Shown piece after piece: positions 1 through 8,511 of a stretch of DNA of 64,000 nt. How positions within the stretch are numbered: the stretch's first letter is position 1; every line of letters begins with the position of its first letter. Below the pieces are notes generated by a model. The model saw nothing but the letters and a program-made list of their open reading frames with translations. It was not told where the DNA came from and did not search any database. Position numbers and translations under genes: made by a program. Origin of the DNA: Microbacterium ureisolvens (GTDB lineage: Bacteria > Actinomycetota > Actinomycetes > Actinomycetales > Microbacteriaceae); assembly GCF_019511645.1 (NCBI RefSeq), contig NZ_JAEUAX010000001.1, positions 558,001 through 622,000 of the forward strand. Reading direction: 5' to 3'.

Positions 1-225
1 GTCCCCGAGCTCGACGCGGAGGCGGTTCTCGGTCCGATCGCGTACGACGAGTCGGTGCGCGCCCTGGTGCGGTTCGACTACGGTCTCGGCGCCCGCGTCA
101 CCGAGAGCCTGCGCGCGTCCGTCGTGGGCCACGCCGTGAAGGGGCGCCGGCCCGCGAAGGGTCGCACCCCCGGCCCCGCCCATACACTGAAGGTTCGGGT
201 CGACGTGCCCGATCTCGACCTCTGA
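1..225 (+). CDS. priA: Primosomal protein PriA, C-terminal end (5' truncated by window)
   Basis: The first 74 codons are open in frame 1 and end in TGA at 223-225. The peptide resembles the C-terminal tail of actinobacterial PriA: an ALVRFDYG stretch, a basic VKGRRPAKGR segment, then a terminal beta strand. PriA restarts stalled replication forks; in many actinobacteria this copy has lost helicase motifs, which cannot be judged here because only the tail is visible. It lies 21 nt before fmt, the usual neighbour, so the two are probably co-transcribed. The family call rests largely on the adjacency. Confidence 0.7.
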   Translation, partial: VPELDAEAVLGPIAYDESVRALVRFDYGLGARVTESLRASVVGHAVKGRRPAKGRTPGPAHTLKVRVDVPDLDL

Positions 226-246
226 CCCTCGACATCCAGGAACGTC

Positions 247-1170
247 ATGCGTCTCGTCTTCGCCGGCACTCCGGCGCCGGCTGTGCCGTCGCTGCGCCGG
301 CTCGCGGCATCCGCCCACGACATCGCCGCGGTCATCACCCGCCAGGACGCCCCGCTCGGGCGCAAGCGCGTGCTGACGCCGTCGCCGGTGGCGGCAGCCG
401 CCGAGGAGCTCGGCCTGCGGGTGATTCGCGCCGACCGGCTCGATTCCGCCGTCACGGCGGAGATCGCGGCACTCGAGCCGGACCTCGGCGTGATCGTCGC
501 CTACGGCGGTCTCGTGCGCGAGCCGCTCCTGTCGACGCCGGCGCACGGCTGGATCAACCTGCACTTCTCGCTGCTGCCGCGCTGGCGCGGTGCCGCACCG
601 GTGCAGCACGCGCTCATCGCCGGTGACGCGCGCACCGGGGCGAGCGTCTTCCAGCTCGTGCCCGAACTCGACGCGGGCGACGTGTTCGGCGAACTCGCCG
701 TCGACATCCCCGCGAACGCCACCGCCGGCGACCTCCTCGCGTCTCTGGCCGACGACGGTGCGGGGCTCCTGTCCGACGTCGTCGACGCCATCGCCGCAGG
801 CACCGCCGTCGCACGCGCCCAGCAGGGCGCGACGACGTATGCGGCGAAGCTCGGCGACGACGACGGCCGCATCCGGTGGGACCAACCGGCCGCGGCTGTG
901 CTCGGCCGCATCCGCGGGGTCACCCCCGAGCCCGGCGCGCACACCACCATCGACGGTGCCCGGTTCAAAGTCCTCGCCGTCGCCGCGGCTCCCGATGACG
1001 CGCCGCTGCTCGCGCCGGGGACACTTGCGCTGCACGGCAAGCAGGTGATCGCCGGAACCGCGTCCACGCCGATCGCGCTCGAGACGGTGCAGCCCGCCGG
1101 CAAGGGCGCGATGCGCGCCGCCGACTGGTGGCGCGGGCGTCGCGAAGCGACCACGGCGGCGGGCTCGTGA
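247..1170 (+). CDS. fmt: Methionyl-tRNA formyltransferase
   Basis: This 307-residue protein transfers a formyl group from 10-formyl-tetrahydrofolate to initiator Met-tRNA. The catalytic Asn-His-Asp set is visible as N104 and H106 in the NLHFSLLPRWRG segment and D142 in LDAGD. The C-terminal third (about residue 205 on) matches the OB-fold tRNA-binding domain in length. The ATG is preceded by a purine-rich CCAGGA. The TGA stop overlaps the GTG of rsmB (GTGA), so the pair is translationally coupled. Length and motifs are normal for the family. Confidence 0.95.
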   Translation: MRLVFAGTPAPAVPSLRRLAASAHDIAAVITRQDAPLGRKRVLTPSPVAAAAEELGLRVIRADRLDSAVTAEIAALEPDLGVIVAYGGLVREPLLSTPAHGWINLHFSLLPRWRGAAPVQHALIAGDARTGASVFQLVPELDAGDVFGELAVDIPANATAGDLLASLADDGAGLLSDVVDAIAAGTAVARAQQGATTYAAKLGDDDGRIRWDQPAAAVLGRIRGVTPEPGAHTTIDGARFKVLAVAAAPDDAPLLAPGTLALHGKQVIAGTASTPIALETVQPAGKGAMRAADWWRGRREATTAAGS

Positions 1171-2537
1171 GCCGCACGGTCGCGGCGCGCCGCGTCGCAT
1201 ACGAGACGCTGCGGGCCGTCCACGAGTCGGACGCGTACGCGAACCTGCTGCTGCCGACCGCGATCTCCCGCGCCGCGCTCTCGACGGCCGACGCCGCGCT
1301 CGCGACCGAGCTCACCTACGGCACGCTCCGCCGCCAGGGCACATACGACGCGGTGATCGCGATCGCCGCCGACCGCCCCGTCTCCGACATCGATCCGGCC
1401 GTGCTCGACGCCCTGCGACTCGGCGTCCATCAGCTCCTGTCGACGAGAGTGGCCTCCCACGCGGCGGTGAACGAGTCCGTCGAGCTCGCCCGCGGGGCGG
1501 GCGGGCGCGGCGCCGCGGGGTTCGCGAACGCCGTGCTGCGCCGGGTCTCCCGCGACACCCCGGGGGACTGGATGACGCACGTGGCCGCCAGCGCGCGGTC
1601 CGACGACGAGCAGCTCGGACTGCTGTTCTCGCACCCCGTGTGGGTCGTGCGCGCCTTCCGCCGGGCGCTGGCGGCGGAGGGCCGGGTCGAGGAGCTCGAG
1701 GCGCTCCTCACGGCCGACAATGCATCGCCCCGCGTCACGATGGCGGCCCTTCCCGATCTTGCGGGCGTCCCCGACGACGGGCGGCGGACGCCGTTCTCGC
1801 CGATCGGCTTCCGCCTCGGCGGCGGCGACCCCGATGCGCTGGTGCGCACCTCGCGCGGCCGCATCCGCGTGCAGGACGAGGGCTCCCAGCTCGCCGCACT
1901 CGCACTCACGCGCGCCCTGCCGATCGCCGAGGGGGAGCGCTGGCTCGATCTGTGCGCCGGTCCCGGCGGCAAGACCGCGGTACTCGCCGCCGAGGCTCGG
2001 GTGGGCGGGGCGGTCCTCGAGGCCAACGAGATCTCCCCGGCTCGCGCCGGGCTCGTCCGACAGGCCCTCGCGGGCGTCCCGCTCGAGGTGCCGGTGTCGG
2101 AGGAGGACGGCCGCATCCGCGCGCAGGAGGCGCCCGAGACGTACGATCGCATCCTGGTCGATGCGCCGTGCACCGGGCTCGGCGCGCTGCGCCGTCGCCC
2201 CGAGGCGCGCTGGCGCAAGGCGCCCAGCGACGTGCCGGCGCTCACCGAGCTGCAGCGGGAGCTGCTCACCGAGGCGGTCGGCGCCCTCAAGCCCGGCGGT
2301 GTGGTCGCATACGTGACCTGCTCGCCGCATCTCGCCGAGACGTCGGGGGTGGTCGCCGACATCCGCCGCGAATGGGGCGCGGCCCTCGAGGAGATCTCCG
2401 CCCGTGACGTCATCACGTCACTGTCGGACGCCGACCCCGGTCTGCCGCCGCAGGCGGACGGGAGCGGCCGCGCGCAGCTGTGGCCGCACCGTCACAACAC
2501 CGACGCGATGTCGGTCTCGCTGCTGCGGCGCGTCTGA
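1167..2537 (+). CDS. rsmB: 16S rRNA (cytosine-967-C5)-methyltransferase RsmB
   Basis: The 456-residue protein has an N-terminal NusB-like all-helical domain (about 1-140) and a C-terminal SAM-dependent methyltransferase domain. The SAM loop LDLCAGPGGKT lies near residue 265. Both catalytic cysteines are present: the PC motif in VDAPCTGLGALRRRPEARW (about Cys335) and the TC motif in YVTCSPH (about Cys385). I chose GTG at 1167 rather than an in-frame ATG at 1128, because 1167 gives the 4-nt GTGA overlap with fmt and starts directly at the conserved helical region. Confidence 0.93.
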   Translation: MSRTVAARRVAYETLRAVHESDAYANLLLPTAISRAALSTADAALATELTYGTLRRQGTYDAVIAIAADRPVSDIDPAVLDALRLGVHQLLSTRVASHAAVNESVELARGAGGRGAAGFANAVLRRVSRDTPGDWMTHVAASARSDDEQLGLLFSHPVWVVRAFRRALAAEGRVEELEALLTADNASPRVTMAALPDLAGVPDDGRRTPFSPIGFRLGGGDPDALVRTSRGRIRVQDEGSQLAALALTRALPIAEGERWLDLCAGPGGKTAVLAAEARVGGAVLEANEISPARAGLVRQALAGVPLEVPVSEEDGRIRAQEAPETYDRILVDAPCTGLGALRRRPEARWRKAPSDVPALTELQRELLTEAVGALKPGGVVAYVTCSPHLAETSGVVADIRREWGAALEEISARDVITSLSDADPGLPPQADGSGRAQLWPHRHNTDAMSVSLLRRV

Positions 2538-2543
2538 GCCGCA

Positions 2544-2585
2544 GCATCCGTCGCGCTTCGCGAGGTCACTCCCGCAGCCGGATGC
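2544..2585. terminator. Convergent intergenic hairpin region between rsmB and glsA
   Basis: The space between the convergent rsmB and glsA holds GCATCCG (2544-2550), a small TCGCG-CTT-CGCGA hairpin (2551-2563) and CGGATGC (2579-2585), which pairs with the first element. There is no T-run, so termination activity is an inference. Confidence 0.4.
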
Positions 2586-2613
2586 CGCGAGGTCACTCCC
2601 GCAGCCGGATGCC
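2560..2613. repeat. 27-bp perfect tandem duplication over the glsA 3' end
   Basis: Two identical 27-bp units lie head to tail at 2560-2586 and 2587-2613 (core GGTCACTCCCGCAGCCGGA). The unit contains the last codons and the TGA of glsA on the minus strand. The right-hand copy supplies the real stop (2593-2595); the left-hand copy repeats the same codons and stop beyond it. Unit length is a multiple of three. Confidence 0.9.
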
Positions 2614-3765
2614 GTGGGGCATCTGCTCGAACTCGACCCGCAGCGCCACGAGCGCCGCGCTGTGGGCGCGGGCGAGGTCGCGTGCGTCCACGATGACCTC
2701 GGCACCCTCGGGCAACGCGTCGGCGATCTCGCGGAGCACGGCGACCACGCGCTCGGTGCCGGCCAGCCCGAGTTCACCCGCCAGCCGAAGCACACGCCCT
2801 TGGTCGGTGTCCTCGACGGTGAAGGCGGGCACCGCGACGCTCTCGTGCGATTCGAGCAGATGCATGCCGAACCGCTCGCCGAGGGTCTCAAGGAGCGCGA
2901 TGGCGCGCACCGAGTTGCCGTGCGCATCCAGGCGCGGGCTGAACGCGGCGATCCCGAACTGCGACGGGGCGACGGCGAGGAGGCCCCCGCTGACGCCGCT
3001 CTTCGCGGGCAGACCGACGCGCAGCAGCCACTCGCCGGAGTAGTCGTACATGCCGCAGCTCGCCATGATCGACAGCACGTCGCGGGCGACCGCCTCGGAG
3101 ACCACCCGCTCCCCGGTCACCGGGTTGAGCCCGCCGAACGCGAGGGTCGCCGACATCACGGCGAGGTCGCGCACGGTCACCAGGAGCGAGCACTGCCGGA
3201 AGTACGTCTCGACAGCGGTCTCGACCGACCCCTCGATGACGCCGTGCGAGCGCAGCAGGTGCGCCAGCGCGCGATTGCGGTCGCCCGTCGCCGACTCCGA
3301 GGCGTACACCTGCTCGTCGACCCAGAGCGAGCGCCCCGCGAAGGCGGACAATCCTTCGACGATTCGCGCCATGCGGTCGTCGACGCCGTCACCCGGGATG
3401 AGGGCGGATGTTGCGATCGCCCCTGCATTCACCATCGGATTCGCCGGCCGCCCGGTGCCCGGCTCCAGGCTGATCGCGTTGAACGGCTCGCCGCTGGGCT
3501 CCACGCCGACCTTCCGCAGCACCGCGTCGCGGCCGCGGTCGGCGAGGGCGAGTGCGAGCACGAACGGCTTCGAGATCGACTGGATCGTGAACTCGTGCGT
3601 CACGTCGCCCACCGCGCGCACCCGCCCTCGCGGACCGACCACGGCGAGCGCCAGCCGGTCGGGATCGGCCGCGGCGAGCTCGGGGATGTAGCCGGCCGGG
3701 GCGCCGCCGTCTCGGGGTCGGATGTCTTCGAGGACGTCGTGCAGCAGCGCCGTGATCGGATCCAC
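2593..3765 (-). CDS. glsA: Glutaminase with C-terminal STAS-like domain
   Basis: The protein deaminates L-glutamine to glutamate and ammonia. Residues 1 to about 300 are the serine-dependent glutaminase fold: S63-x-x-K66 in SISKPF, then NPMVNAGAI and the Ser/Gly-rich KSGVSGG segment. About 80 extra C-terminal residues have a beta-alpha pattern with VLRLAGEL and EVIVDARDL, as in STAS (anti-sigma-antagonist-like) domains, so the protein is longer (390) than a bare glutaminase (about 310). I chose GTG 3765 because a TATGGT box lies exactly 6 nt upstream; an ATG at 3792 would overlap rpe. Divergent from rpe with only 20 nt between the start codons. Confidence 0.9.
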   Translation of the reverse strand: MDPITALLHDVLEDIRPRDGGAPAGYIPELAAADPDRLALAVVGPRGRVRAVGDVTHEFTIQSISKPFVLALALADRGRDAVLRKVGVEPSGEPFNAISLEPGTGRPANPMVNAGAIATSALIPGDGVDDRMARIVEGLSAFAGRSLWVDEQVYASESATGDRNRALAHLLRSHGVIEGSVETAVETYFRQCSLLVTVRDLAVMSATLAFGGLNPVTGERVVSEAVARDVLSIMASCGMYDYSGEWLLRVGLPAKSGVSGGLLAVAPSQFGIAAFSPRLDAHGNSVRAIALLETLGERFGMHLLESHESVAVPAFTVEDTDQGRVLRLAGELGLAGTERVVAVLREIADALPEGAEVIVDARDLARAHSAALVALRVEFEQMPHGIRLRE

Positions 3766-3771
3766 GGCTCG

Positions 3772-3779
3772 ACCATAAT
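3772..3779. promoter_or_regulatory. Overlapping divergent -10 boxes of glsA and rpe
   Basis: On the minus strand TATGGT (3772-3777) ends 6 nt before the glsA GTG. On the plus strand CATAAT (3774-3779) ends 6 nt before the rpe GTG. The two hexamers share four base pairs, so one short symmetric sequence appears to drive both genes. No convincing -35 box is visible for either. Confidence 0.65.
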
Positions 3780-3785
3780 GGACGC

Positions 3786-4481
3786 GTGCCACCGATCGAC
3801 GACACAGCCCGCCAGACCGGCATCCGCATCAACCCCAGCATCCTCGCCGCCGACTTCGTCAACATGCAGACGGAGCTCGCCCGGATCGCGACCGCGGATT
3901 TCGTCCATGTGGACGTCATGGACAACCACTTCGTGCCCAATCTCACGTTCGGCCCGCAGATGGTCGAGCGCATCCAGGCGACGAGCCCCGTGCCCCTCGA
4001 CGTGCATCTCATGATCACGAATCCTGACCGCTGGGCACCCGGCTATGCCGAGCTCGGAGCGGCCTCCGTCACCTTCCACCTCGAAGCCGCGAAGGAGCCG
4101 GTCGCGCTCGCCCGCCGGCTGCGTGACATCGGCGCACGAGCGGGCGTCGCGGTGAAGCCGGCGACTCCTGTCGAGGGACTCTTCGACCTGCTCGACGACT
4201 TCGACCAGATCCTGGTCATGACCGTCGAGCCGGGGTTCGGTGGTCAGTCGTTCATGCCCGAGACCCTGCCGAAGCTCAGCCGCCTCGCCGACGAGGCGCG
4301 GCGCCGGGGCTCGTCGGTGTGGCTCCAGGTGGACGGCGGGATCGCTGAGTCGACGATCGTTCAGGCCGCCGAGGCGGGCGCCGACACGTTCGTCGCAGGT
4401 TCCGCGGTGTTCGGCGCGGGTGACCCGGCGAACGCCATCGCGGGCCTGCGCGCGACCGCCCGCGAGCACCACGCGCACTGA
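3786..4481 (+). CDS. rpe: Ribulose-phosphate 3-epimerase
   Basis: The 231-residue TIM-barrel enzyme interconverts ribulose-5-phosphate and xylulose-5-phosphate in the pentose phosphate pathway. Signatures read in order: NPSILAADF, HVDVMDNHFVPNLTFGP with metal-binding His and Asp, LDVHLMI, MTVEPGFGGQSF, and VDGGI near the phosphate site. The GTG start is placed by the CATAAT box 6 nt upstream; no Shine-Dalgarno sequence is present, so the message is probably leaderless. It supplies the pentose route that also feeds PRPP to the following his genes. Confidence 0.95.
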   Translation: MPPIDDTARQTGIRINPSILAADFVNMQTELARIATADFVHVDVMDNHFVPNLTFGPQMVERIQATSPVPLDVHLMITNPDRWAPGYAELGAASVTFHLEAAKEPVALARRLRDIGARAGVAVKPATPVEGLFDLLDDFDQILVMTVEPGFGGQSFMPETLPKLSRLADEARRRGSSVWLQVDGGIAESTIVQAAEAGADTFVAGSAVFGAGDPANAIAGLRATAREHHAH

Positions 4482-4520
4482 GCCCGCGTCACGCGGCGCC
4501 GAGGCATCCGCTCGGTTCGA

Positions 4521-4526
4521 TACCCT
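4521..4526 (+). promoter_or_regulatory. Putative -10 box (TACCCT) for hisE
   Basis: TACCCT ends 6 nt before GTG 4533, the same geometry seen at other leaderless starts in this window. No -35 box is recognised. Confidence 0.4.
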
Positions 4527-4532
4527 GGCATG

Positions 4533-4796
4533 GTGAAGACGTTCGACACGCTGTACGCCGAGCTCGCCGCGAAAGCGGCTGAGCGCCCCGAGGGATCGGG
4601 AACCGTCGCGCAGCTGGACGCGGGCGTCCACGCGATCGGCAAGAAGATCGTGGAGGAGGCGGCCGAGGTCTGGATGGCGGCCGAGTACGAGTCGGCGGAT
4701 GCCGCGGCCGAGGAGATCTCCCAGCTGCTGTATCACCTGCAGGTGCTGATGCTCGCGAAGGGTCTGAGCCTCGAGGACGTCTACCGACATCTCTGA
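4533..4796 (+). CDS. hisE: Phosphoribosyl-ATP diphosphatase HisE
   Basis: This 87-residue all-alpha MazG-like enzyme hydrolyses phosphoribosyl-ATP to phosphoribosyl-AMP, step 2 of histidine synthesis. The metal-binding helix reads [15 protein letters not shown], with a second acidic patch [13 protein letters not shown]. The sequence has ATG-GTG at the start. I prefer GTG 4533, because the protein then begins [11 protein letters not shown], which matches the usual HisE N-terminus, and because the -10-like TACCCT sits 6 nt before it. ATG 4530 would add one residue. hisG follows after 43 nt. Confidence 0.9.
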   Translation: MKTFDTLYAELAAKAAERPEGSGTVAQLDAGVHAIGKKIVEEAAEVWMAAEYESADAAAEEISQLLYHLQVLMLAKGLSLEDVYRHL

Positions 4797-4839
4797 GCGC
4801 GCGTTCCCACCCGTCCTCGAACCTGAAAGCCCCGCTGCC

Positions 4840-5682
4840 ATGCTGCGAATCGCCGTGCCGAATAAAGGCTCGCTCGCCGAGACCGCCTCCGAGATGCTCC
4901 ACGAGGCGGGCTACATCGGTCGTCGCGACCCCAAGGACCTCCACGTCATCGACCCCCAGAACGAGGTCGAGTTCTTCTACCTCCGCCCGAAAGACATCGC
5001 CACGTACGTCGGCTCCGGCGCGCTGGACGTCGGCATCACCGGCCGCGATCTGCTGCTGGACGCCCGGATGCCGGGGGCCCGCGAGATCGAGGCGCTCGGC
5101 TTCGGCGACTCCACGTTCCGCTTCGCCGGTCCTCCCGGACGCTTCACGTCCGTCCAGGACCTCAACGGCTCGCGCGTCGCCACCGCCTACCCGGGTCTCG
5201 TCGACGCCTTCCTCGACGAGCACGGCGTCGCCGTCGACCTGGTGCCGCTGGACGGCGCGGTCGAGTCGGCGGTGCGCCTGGGAGTGGCGGATGCCGTCGC
5301 CGACGTCGTGTCGACCGGCACGACGCTCCGCCAGGCCGGGCTGGAGATCTTCGGGCCGGTGCTGCTGCAGTCCGAGGCCGTGCTGATCACCTCGCCGACC
5401 CAGGCGGACGGCACCGACACGCTGCTGCGGCGCCTGCGCGGCGTCATGGTCGCCCGGCGGTACGTCATGGTGGACTACGACCTGCCCGCCGACCTCGTCG
5501 ACGACGCGGTCAAGATCGCCCCCGGCATCGAGTCGCCCACGATCGCGCCGCTGCGCGACCCTGCCTGGGTGGCCGTGCGCGTGATGGTGGCGCGCAAGGG
5601 CGTGAACCAGGTCATGGACGCGCTGTACGCGATAGGCGCCCGCGCGATCCTGGTGACCGCGATCCACAACGCGAGGCTCTGA
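4840..5682 (+). CDS. hisG: ATP phosphoribosyltransferase, long form
   Basis: This enzyme condenses ATP with PRPP, the committed step of histidine synthesis. At 280 residues it is the long, HisZ-independent form: a catalytic bilobed domain with [11 protein letters not shown] at the N-terminus, [10 protein letters not shown], and the PRPP-binding segment [16 protein letters not shown], then a C-terminal ACT-like regulatory domain (about 205-280) expected to bind histidine for feedback inhibition. Its TGA shares one base with the hisF ATG (TGATG), giving tight coupling. Confidence 0.95.
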   Translation: MLRIAVPNKGSLAETASEMLHEAGYIGRRDPKDLHVIDPQNEVEFFYLRPKDIATYVGSGALDVGITGRDLLLDARMPGAREIEALGFGDSTFRFAGPPGRFTSVQDLNGSRVATAYPGLVDAFLDEHGVAVDLVPLDGAVESAVRLGVADAVADVVSTGTTLRQAGLEIFGPVLLQSEAVLITSPTQADGTDTLLRRLRGVMVARRYVMVDYDLPADLVDDAVKIAPGIESPTIAPLRDPAWVAVRVMVARKGVNQVMDALYAIGARAILVTAIHNARL

Positions 5683-6455
5683 TGAGCCTGGTCTGCCGTG
5701 TCATCCCGTGCCTCGACGTCGCCGCGGGGCGCGTCGTCAAGGGCGTGAACTTCCAGAACCTCCGCGACATGGGCGACCCCGTCGAGCTCGCTCGGGAGTA
5801 CTTCCGTCAGGGCGCCGACGAGATCACCTTCCTCGACGTCACCGCGACGGTCGACGAGCGCTCCACCACCTACGACGTGGTGCGCCGCACGGCGGAGGAG
5901 GTCTTCATCCCGCTCACTGTCGGCGGCGGCGTCCGCTCCGCCGACGATGTGGCGCGGCTGCTGTCGGTGGGCGCCGACAAGATCGGCGTGAACTCGGCGG
6001 CGATCGCGCGCCCGGCGCTGCTCGACGAGATCGCCGACCGGTTCGGGGCTCAGGTGCTCGTTCTGTCGCTCGACGTGAAGCGTTCTCCTGCGACCGAGTC
6101 GGGCTTCGTCGTGACCACCCACGGCGGCCGCACCGAGACGACCCTCGACGCGCTCGAGTGGGCGCGCGAGGCCATCGAACGCGGCGCGGGGGAGCTCCTC
6201 GTGAACTCGATCGACGCCGACGGCACCAAGCAGGGTTTCGACCTCGAACTCGTCGGACTCATGCGCGAGGTGGCCAGCGTGCCGGTCATCGCGTCGGGCG
6301 GCGCGGGCCAGGCCTCGGACTTCGGCCCGGCCATCGAAGCCGGCGCGGACGCCGTGCTCGCAGCATCCGTCTTCCACTCCGGTCAGCTCACCGTCGGCGA
6401 CGTGAAAGCCGCCATGAAGGCCGAGGGGATCGCCGTACGGGAGGTGGCGGCATGA
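5682..6455 (+). CDS. hisF: Imidazole glycerol phosphate synthase cyclase subunit
   Basis: The 257-residue TIM barrel uses ammonia delivered by HisH to form imidazole glycerol phosphate and AICAR from PRFAR. Catalytic Asp11 is in RVIPCLDV and the second catalytic Asp lies in LVLSLDVKR (about residue 130). Phosphate-binding segments TVGGGVRS and VIASGGAG are intact. hisH and hisA are not in this window, so the partner subunit is encoded elsewhere. The stop overlaps hisI by ATGA. Confidence 0.96.
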   Translation: MSLVCRVIPCLDVAAGRVVKGVNFQNLRDMGDPVELAREYFRQGADEITFLDVTATVDERSTTYDVVRRTAEEVFIPLTVGGGVRSADDVARLLSVGADKIGVNSAAIARPALLDEIADRFGAQVLVLSLDVKRSPATESGFVVTTHGGRTETTLDALEWAREAIERGAGELLVNSIDADGTKQGFDLELVGLMREVASVPVIASGGAGQASDFGPAIEAGADAVLAASVFHSGQLTVGDVKAAMKAEGIAVREVAA

Positions 6456-6817
6456 CCGAGGCGCTGGACGAGCGCATCGCGCGCGTCACCTTCAACCGCG
6501 ACGGCCTCGTCGCTGCGGTCATCCAGCAATGGGACACCCGCGAGGTCCTGATGCTCGGATGGATGGATGCTGAGGCCCTCCGCCGCACCCTCACCGAGGG
6601 CCGCGTCACCTTCTGGTCGCGCTCCCGGCAGGAGTACTGGCGCAAGGGCGACACGTCCGGACACATCCAGCTGGTGCGCGCAGCGAGCCTCGATTGCGAC
6701 GGCGACACGATCCTCGTGGAGGTCGAGCAGATCGGCGCCGCGTGCCACACCGGCACGCGAACGTGTTTCGACGGACGCGACCTCGGCGCCGTGCGCGGCC
6801 CGGAGCCGGACGCGTGA
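6452..6817 (+). CDS. hisI: Phosphoribosyl-AMP cyclohydrolase
   Basis: The 121-residue protein opens the adenine ring of phosphoribosyl-AMP (step 3 of histidine synthesis). Motifs: [49 protein letters not shown] with the metal-binding aspartates and Cys, and the HTGTRTCF C-terminal signature. It is the cyclohydrolase alone, consistent with a separate hisE upstream. The 5' end overlaps hisF and the TGA overlaps the GTG of the next gene, leaving no room for trpE. Confidence 0.95.
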   Translation: MTEALDERIARVTFNRDGLVAAVIQQWDTREVLMLGWMDAEALRRTLTEGRVTFWSRSRQEYWRKGDTSGHIQLVRAASLDCDGDTILVEVEQIGAACHTGTRTCFDGRDLGAVRGPEPDA

Positions 6818-7455
6818 TCCGCAGGGCGCGACTGCTCTCGGTCGTCATCGTCGTGCTGTGCGGCGCGCTCGGCGTGATCTCATCGACGCAGACCTGGCTG
6901 ACGGTCGAACTCCAGGACGCCGCCCACCACGTCCTCGACGTTCCGGGCGCGTCGGCGGTGCCGGTCCTGGCGCCCCTGAGCCTCGCGGTGCTCGCCCTCG
7001 GCGCCGCGCTGTCCATCGTCGGGACGGCGCTGCGCTACGTGTTCGGCGCCCTGGCGTTCTTCATCGGCGCGGTGCTCGCGTGGCTGACCGCCCGCGTCGT
7101 GTTCGAGCATCCGGTCTCCGCCGTCGCGTCGGTCGTCACCGATTCCACCGGTATCGCGGGCGAGGAGTCGGTCGCAGGGCTCGTCGCATCCATCTCTGCG
7201 ACCGCGTGGCCGGCCGTGACCCTGGCGGTCTGGGCACTACTTATCGCGGCGGGCGCCTTCGTGCTCGCCACCGCGCACTCCTGGTCGCGCACCGGCCGGC
7301 GCTACCGCACGGACCACGCCGCGAAGGCCGAGGCCGCCCCCACCGGCGGATCCGCCGCGCACGCCGGTGACGGCCCGCGCCCCCACGACGCCGCCGGATC
7401 GCGCGCCATCGACGACTGGGACGACCTGTCGCGTGGCGAGGATCCGACCGCCTGA
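6814..7455 (+). CDS. Tryptophan biosynthesis-associated membrane protein
   Basis: This 213-residue protein matches in position and topology the actinobacterial trp-operon membrane protein (Rv1610-like). There is a short basic N-terminus, then four hydrophobic segments (about 5-25, 45-68, 72-92 and 130-155) and a charged C-terminal tail ending in [11 protein letters not shown]. The function is unknown; a role in uptake or sensing of an aromatic compound is only a guess. GTG 6814 is chosen because it overlaps the hisI stop (GTGA) and removes an unlikely Arg-rich N-terminal extension. Confidence 0.8.
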   Translation: MIRRARLLSVVIVVLCGALGVISSTQTWLTVELQDAAHHVLDVPGASAVPVLAPLSLAVLALGAALSIVGTALRYVFGALAFFIGAVLAWLTARVVFEHPVSAVASVVTDSTGIAGEESVAGLVASISATAWPAVTLAVWALLIAAGAFVLATAHSWSRTGRRYRTDHAAKAEAAPTGGSAAHAGDGPRPHDAAGSRAIDDWDDLSRGEDPTA

Positions 7456-7460
7456 CCGCT

Positions 7461-7466
7461 AGACTG
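7461..7466 (+). promoter_or_regulatory. Putative internal -10 box (TAGACT) before the HGxxPAAW gene
   Basis: TAGACT lies in the 46-nt gap after the trp membrane protein, followed by a Shine-Dalgarno GAGGAG near 7490. It may be an internal promoter for the trpCBA half of the cluster. Confidence 0.3.
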
Positions 7467-7501
7467 GCGGCATCCCGCCCAGGTTTCACGAGGAGATATC
7501 C

Positions 7502-7732
7502 ATGAGCAACAACATCGGCGACCCCGGCCACGGACACTCGCCCGCAGCCTGGACGGCCGTCGTGATCATGCTCATCGCGGTCTCGATCGGCACCTTCTTC
7601 TTCTTCCTGGACATGCCGATCTTCGTGTGGGCGTCGGCGGGCCTCCTTCTCATCGGGCTCCTGGTCGGCTGGATCATGAAGCGAGCCGGGTACGGCGTCG
7701 GCGGTTCCAAGGTCACGGCGAGAGAGCACTGA
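7502..7732 (+). CDS. HGxxPAAW-motif small membrane protein
   Basis: This 76-residue protein has the HGHSPAAW signature near residues 10-17, then two hydrophobic helices (about 19-38 and 42-60) and a basic tail. A good Shine-Dalgarno (GAGGAG) precedes the ATG. The family is found in the trp operon of Microbacteriaceae and relatives with no known function; the conserved His, Pro and Trp before the first membrane segment could be functional. It is encoded 2 nt before trpC, so it is clearly part of the operon. Confidence 0.82.
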   Translation: MSNNIGDPGHGHSPAAWTAVVIMLIAVSIGTFFFFLDMPIFVWASAGLLLIGLLVGWIMKRAGYGVGGSKVTAREH

Positions 7733-7734
7733 GC

Positions 7735-8511
7735 ATGCTCGCCGACCTCACGGCCGGCGCGGTTGAGGATGCCGAGGCGCGCGCCTCGGTGCGCCCCCTG
7801 GCAGAGGTCGAGGCCGCCGCCCTCGCGCAGCGTCCCGCTCTCGACGTCCTCGCCGCGCTCGCCCCTTCCGACCGCGTGAAGATCATCGCCGAGGTCAAGC
7901 GCGCCAGCCCCTCGCGCGGCGACCTCGCCGCCATCCCCGACCCCGCCCTGCAGGCCCGTCGGTACGAAGAGGGCGGCGCGTCGGCGATCTCGGTGCTCAC
8001 CGAGGGCCGTCGCTTCAAGGGCAGCCTCGCCGACCTGGAGGCCGTGAAGGCCGCCGTGGCGCTGCCCGTGCTGCGCAAGGACTTCATCGCGACCGAGTAC
8101 CAGCTGCTCGAGGCTCGTGCGGCGGGCGCCGACCTGGCGCTCCTGATCGTCGCCGCGCTCGAACAGGACGTGCTCGCGCGCCTCTACTCGTTCGCGCAGC
8201 AGCTCGGCATGGCGGCGCTCGTCGAGACGCACTCGGCCGACGAGGTCGACCGTGCCGTCGACCTCGGCGCACAGCTCATCGGAGTCAACGCGCGCGACCT
8301 GTCGACCTTCCAGCTCGACCGCGACCTCTTCGGCCGCCTGGCCGGGCGCATCCCCGAGGGCGCCATCAAGATCGCCGAGTCGGCCGTGCTCGCCCCCGAC
8401 GACGTCGCCCACTACCGTCGCGACGGCGCGGACGTCGTGCTCGTGGGCGAGGCGCTCGTGACGAACGATCCCGTGTCCACCCTGCGCGCATTCCTGGAGG
8501 CAGGCGCATGA
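7735..8511 (+). CDS. trpC: Indole-3-glycerol phosphate synthase
   Basis: The 258-residue TIM barrel converts CdRP to indole-3-glycerol phosphate. Signatures: [17 protein letters not shown] (catalytic Glu and Lys), [37 protein letters not shown], and the C-terminal IAESAV and [10 protein letters not shown] phosphate site. It is monofunctional (no fused PRAI domain). The ATG follows the preceding stop by 2 nt and the TGA overlaps the trpB ATG (ATGA). Confidence 0.95.
   Translation: MLADLTAGAVEDAEARASVRPLAEVEAAALAQRPALDVLAALAPSDRVKIIAEVKRASPSRGDLAAIPDPALQARRYEEGGASAISVLTEGRRFKGSLADLEAVKAAVALPVLRKDFIATEYQLLEARAAGADLALLIVAALEQDVLARLYSFAQQLGMAALVETHSADEVDRAVDLGAQLIGVNARDLSTFQLDRDLFGRLAGRIPEGAIKIAESAVLAPDDVAHYRRDGADVVLVGEALVTNDPVSTLRAFLEAGA

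Noticed and set aside
6300..7735. Possible trp attenuator or leader peptide before the trp genes
   Set aside because: The genes join the his block by stop-start overlaps, so there is no leader; no Trp-rich short frame or alternating hairpins were seen in the 46-nt gap at 7456-7501.
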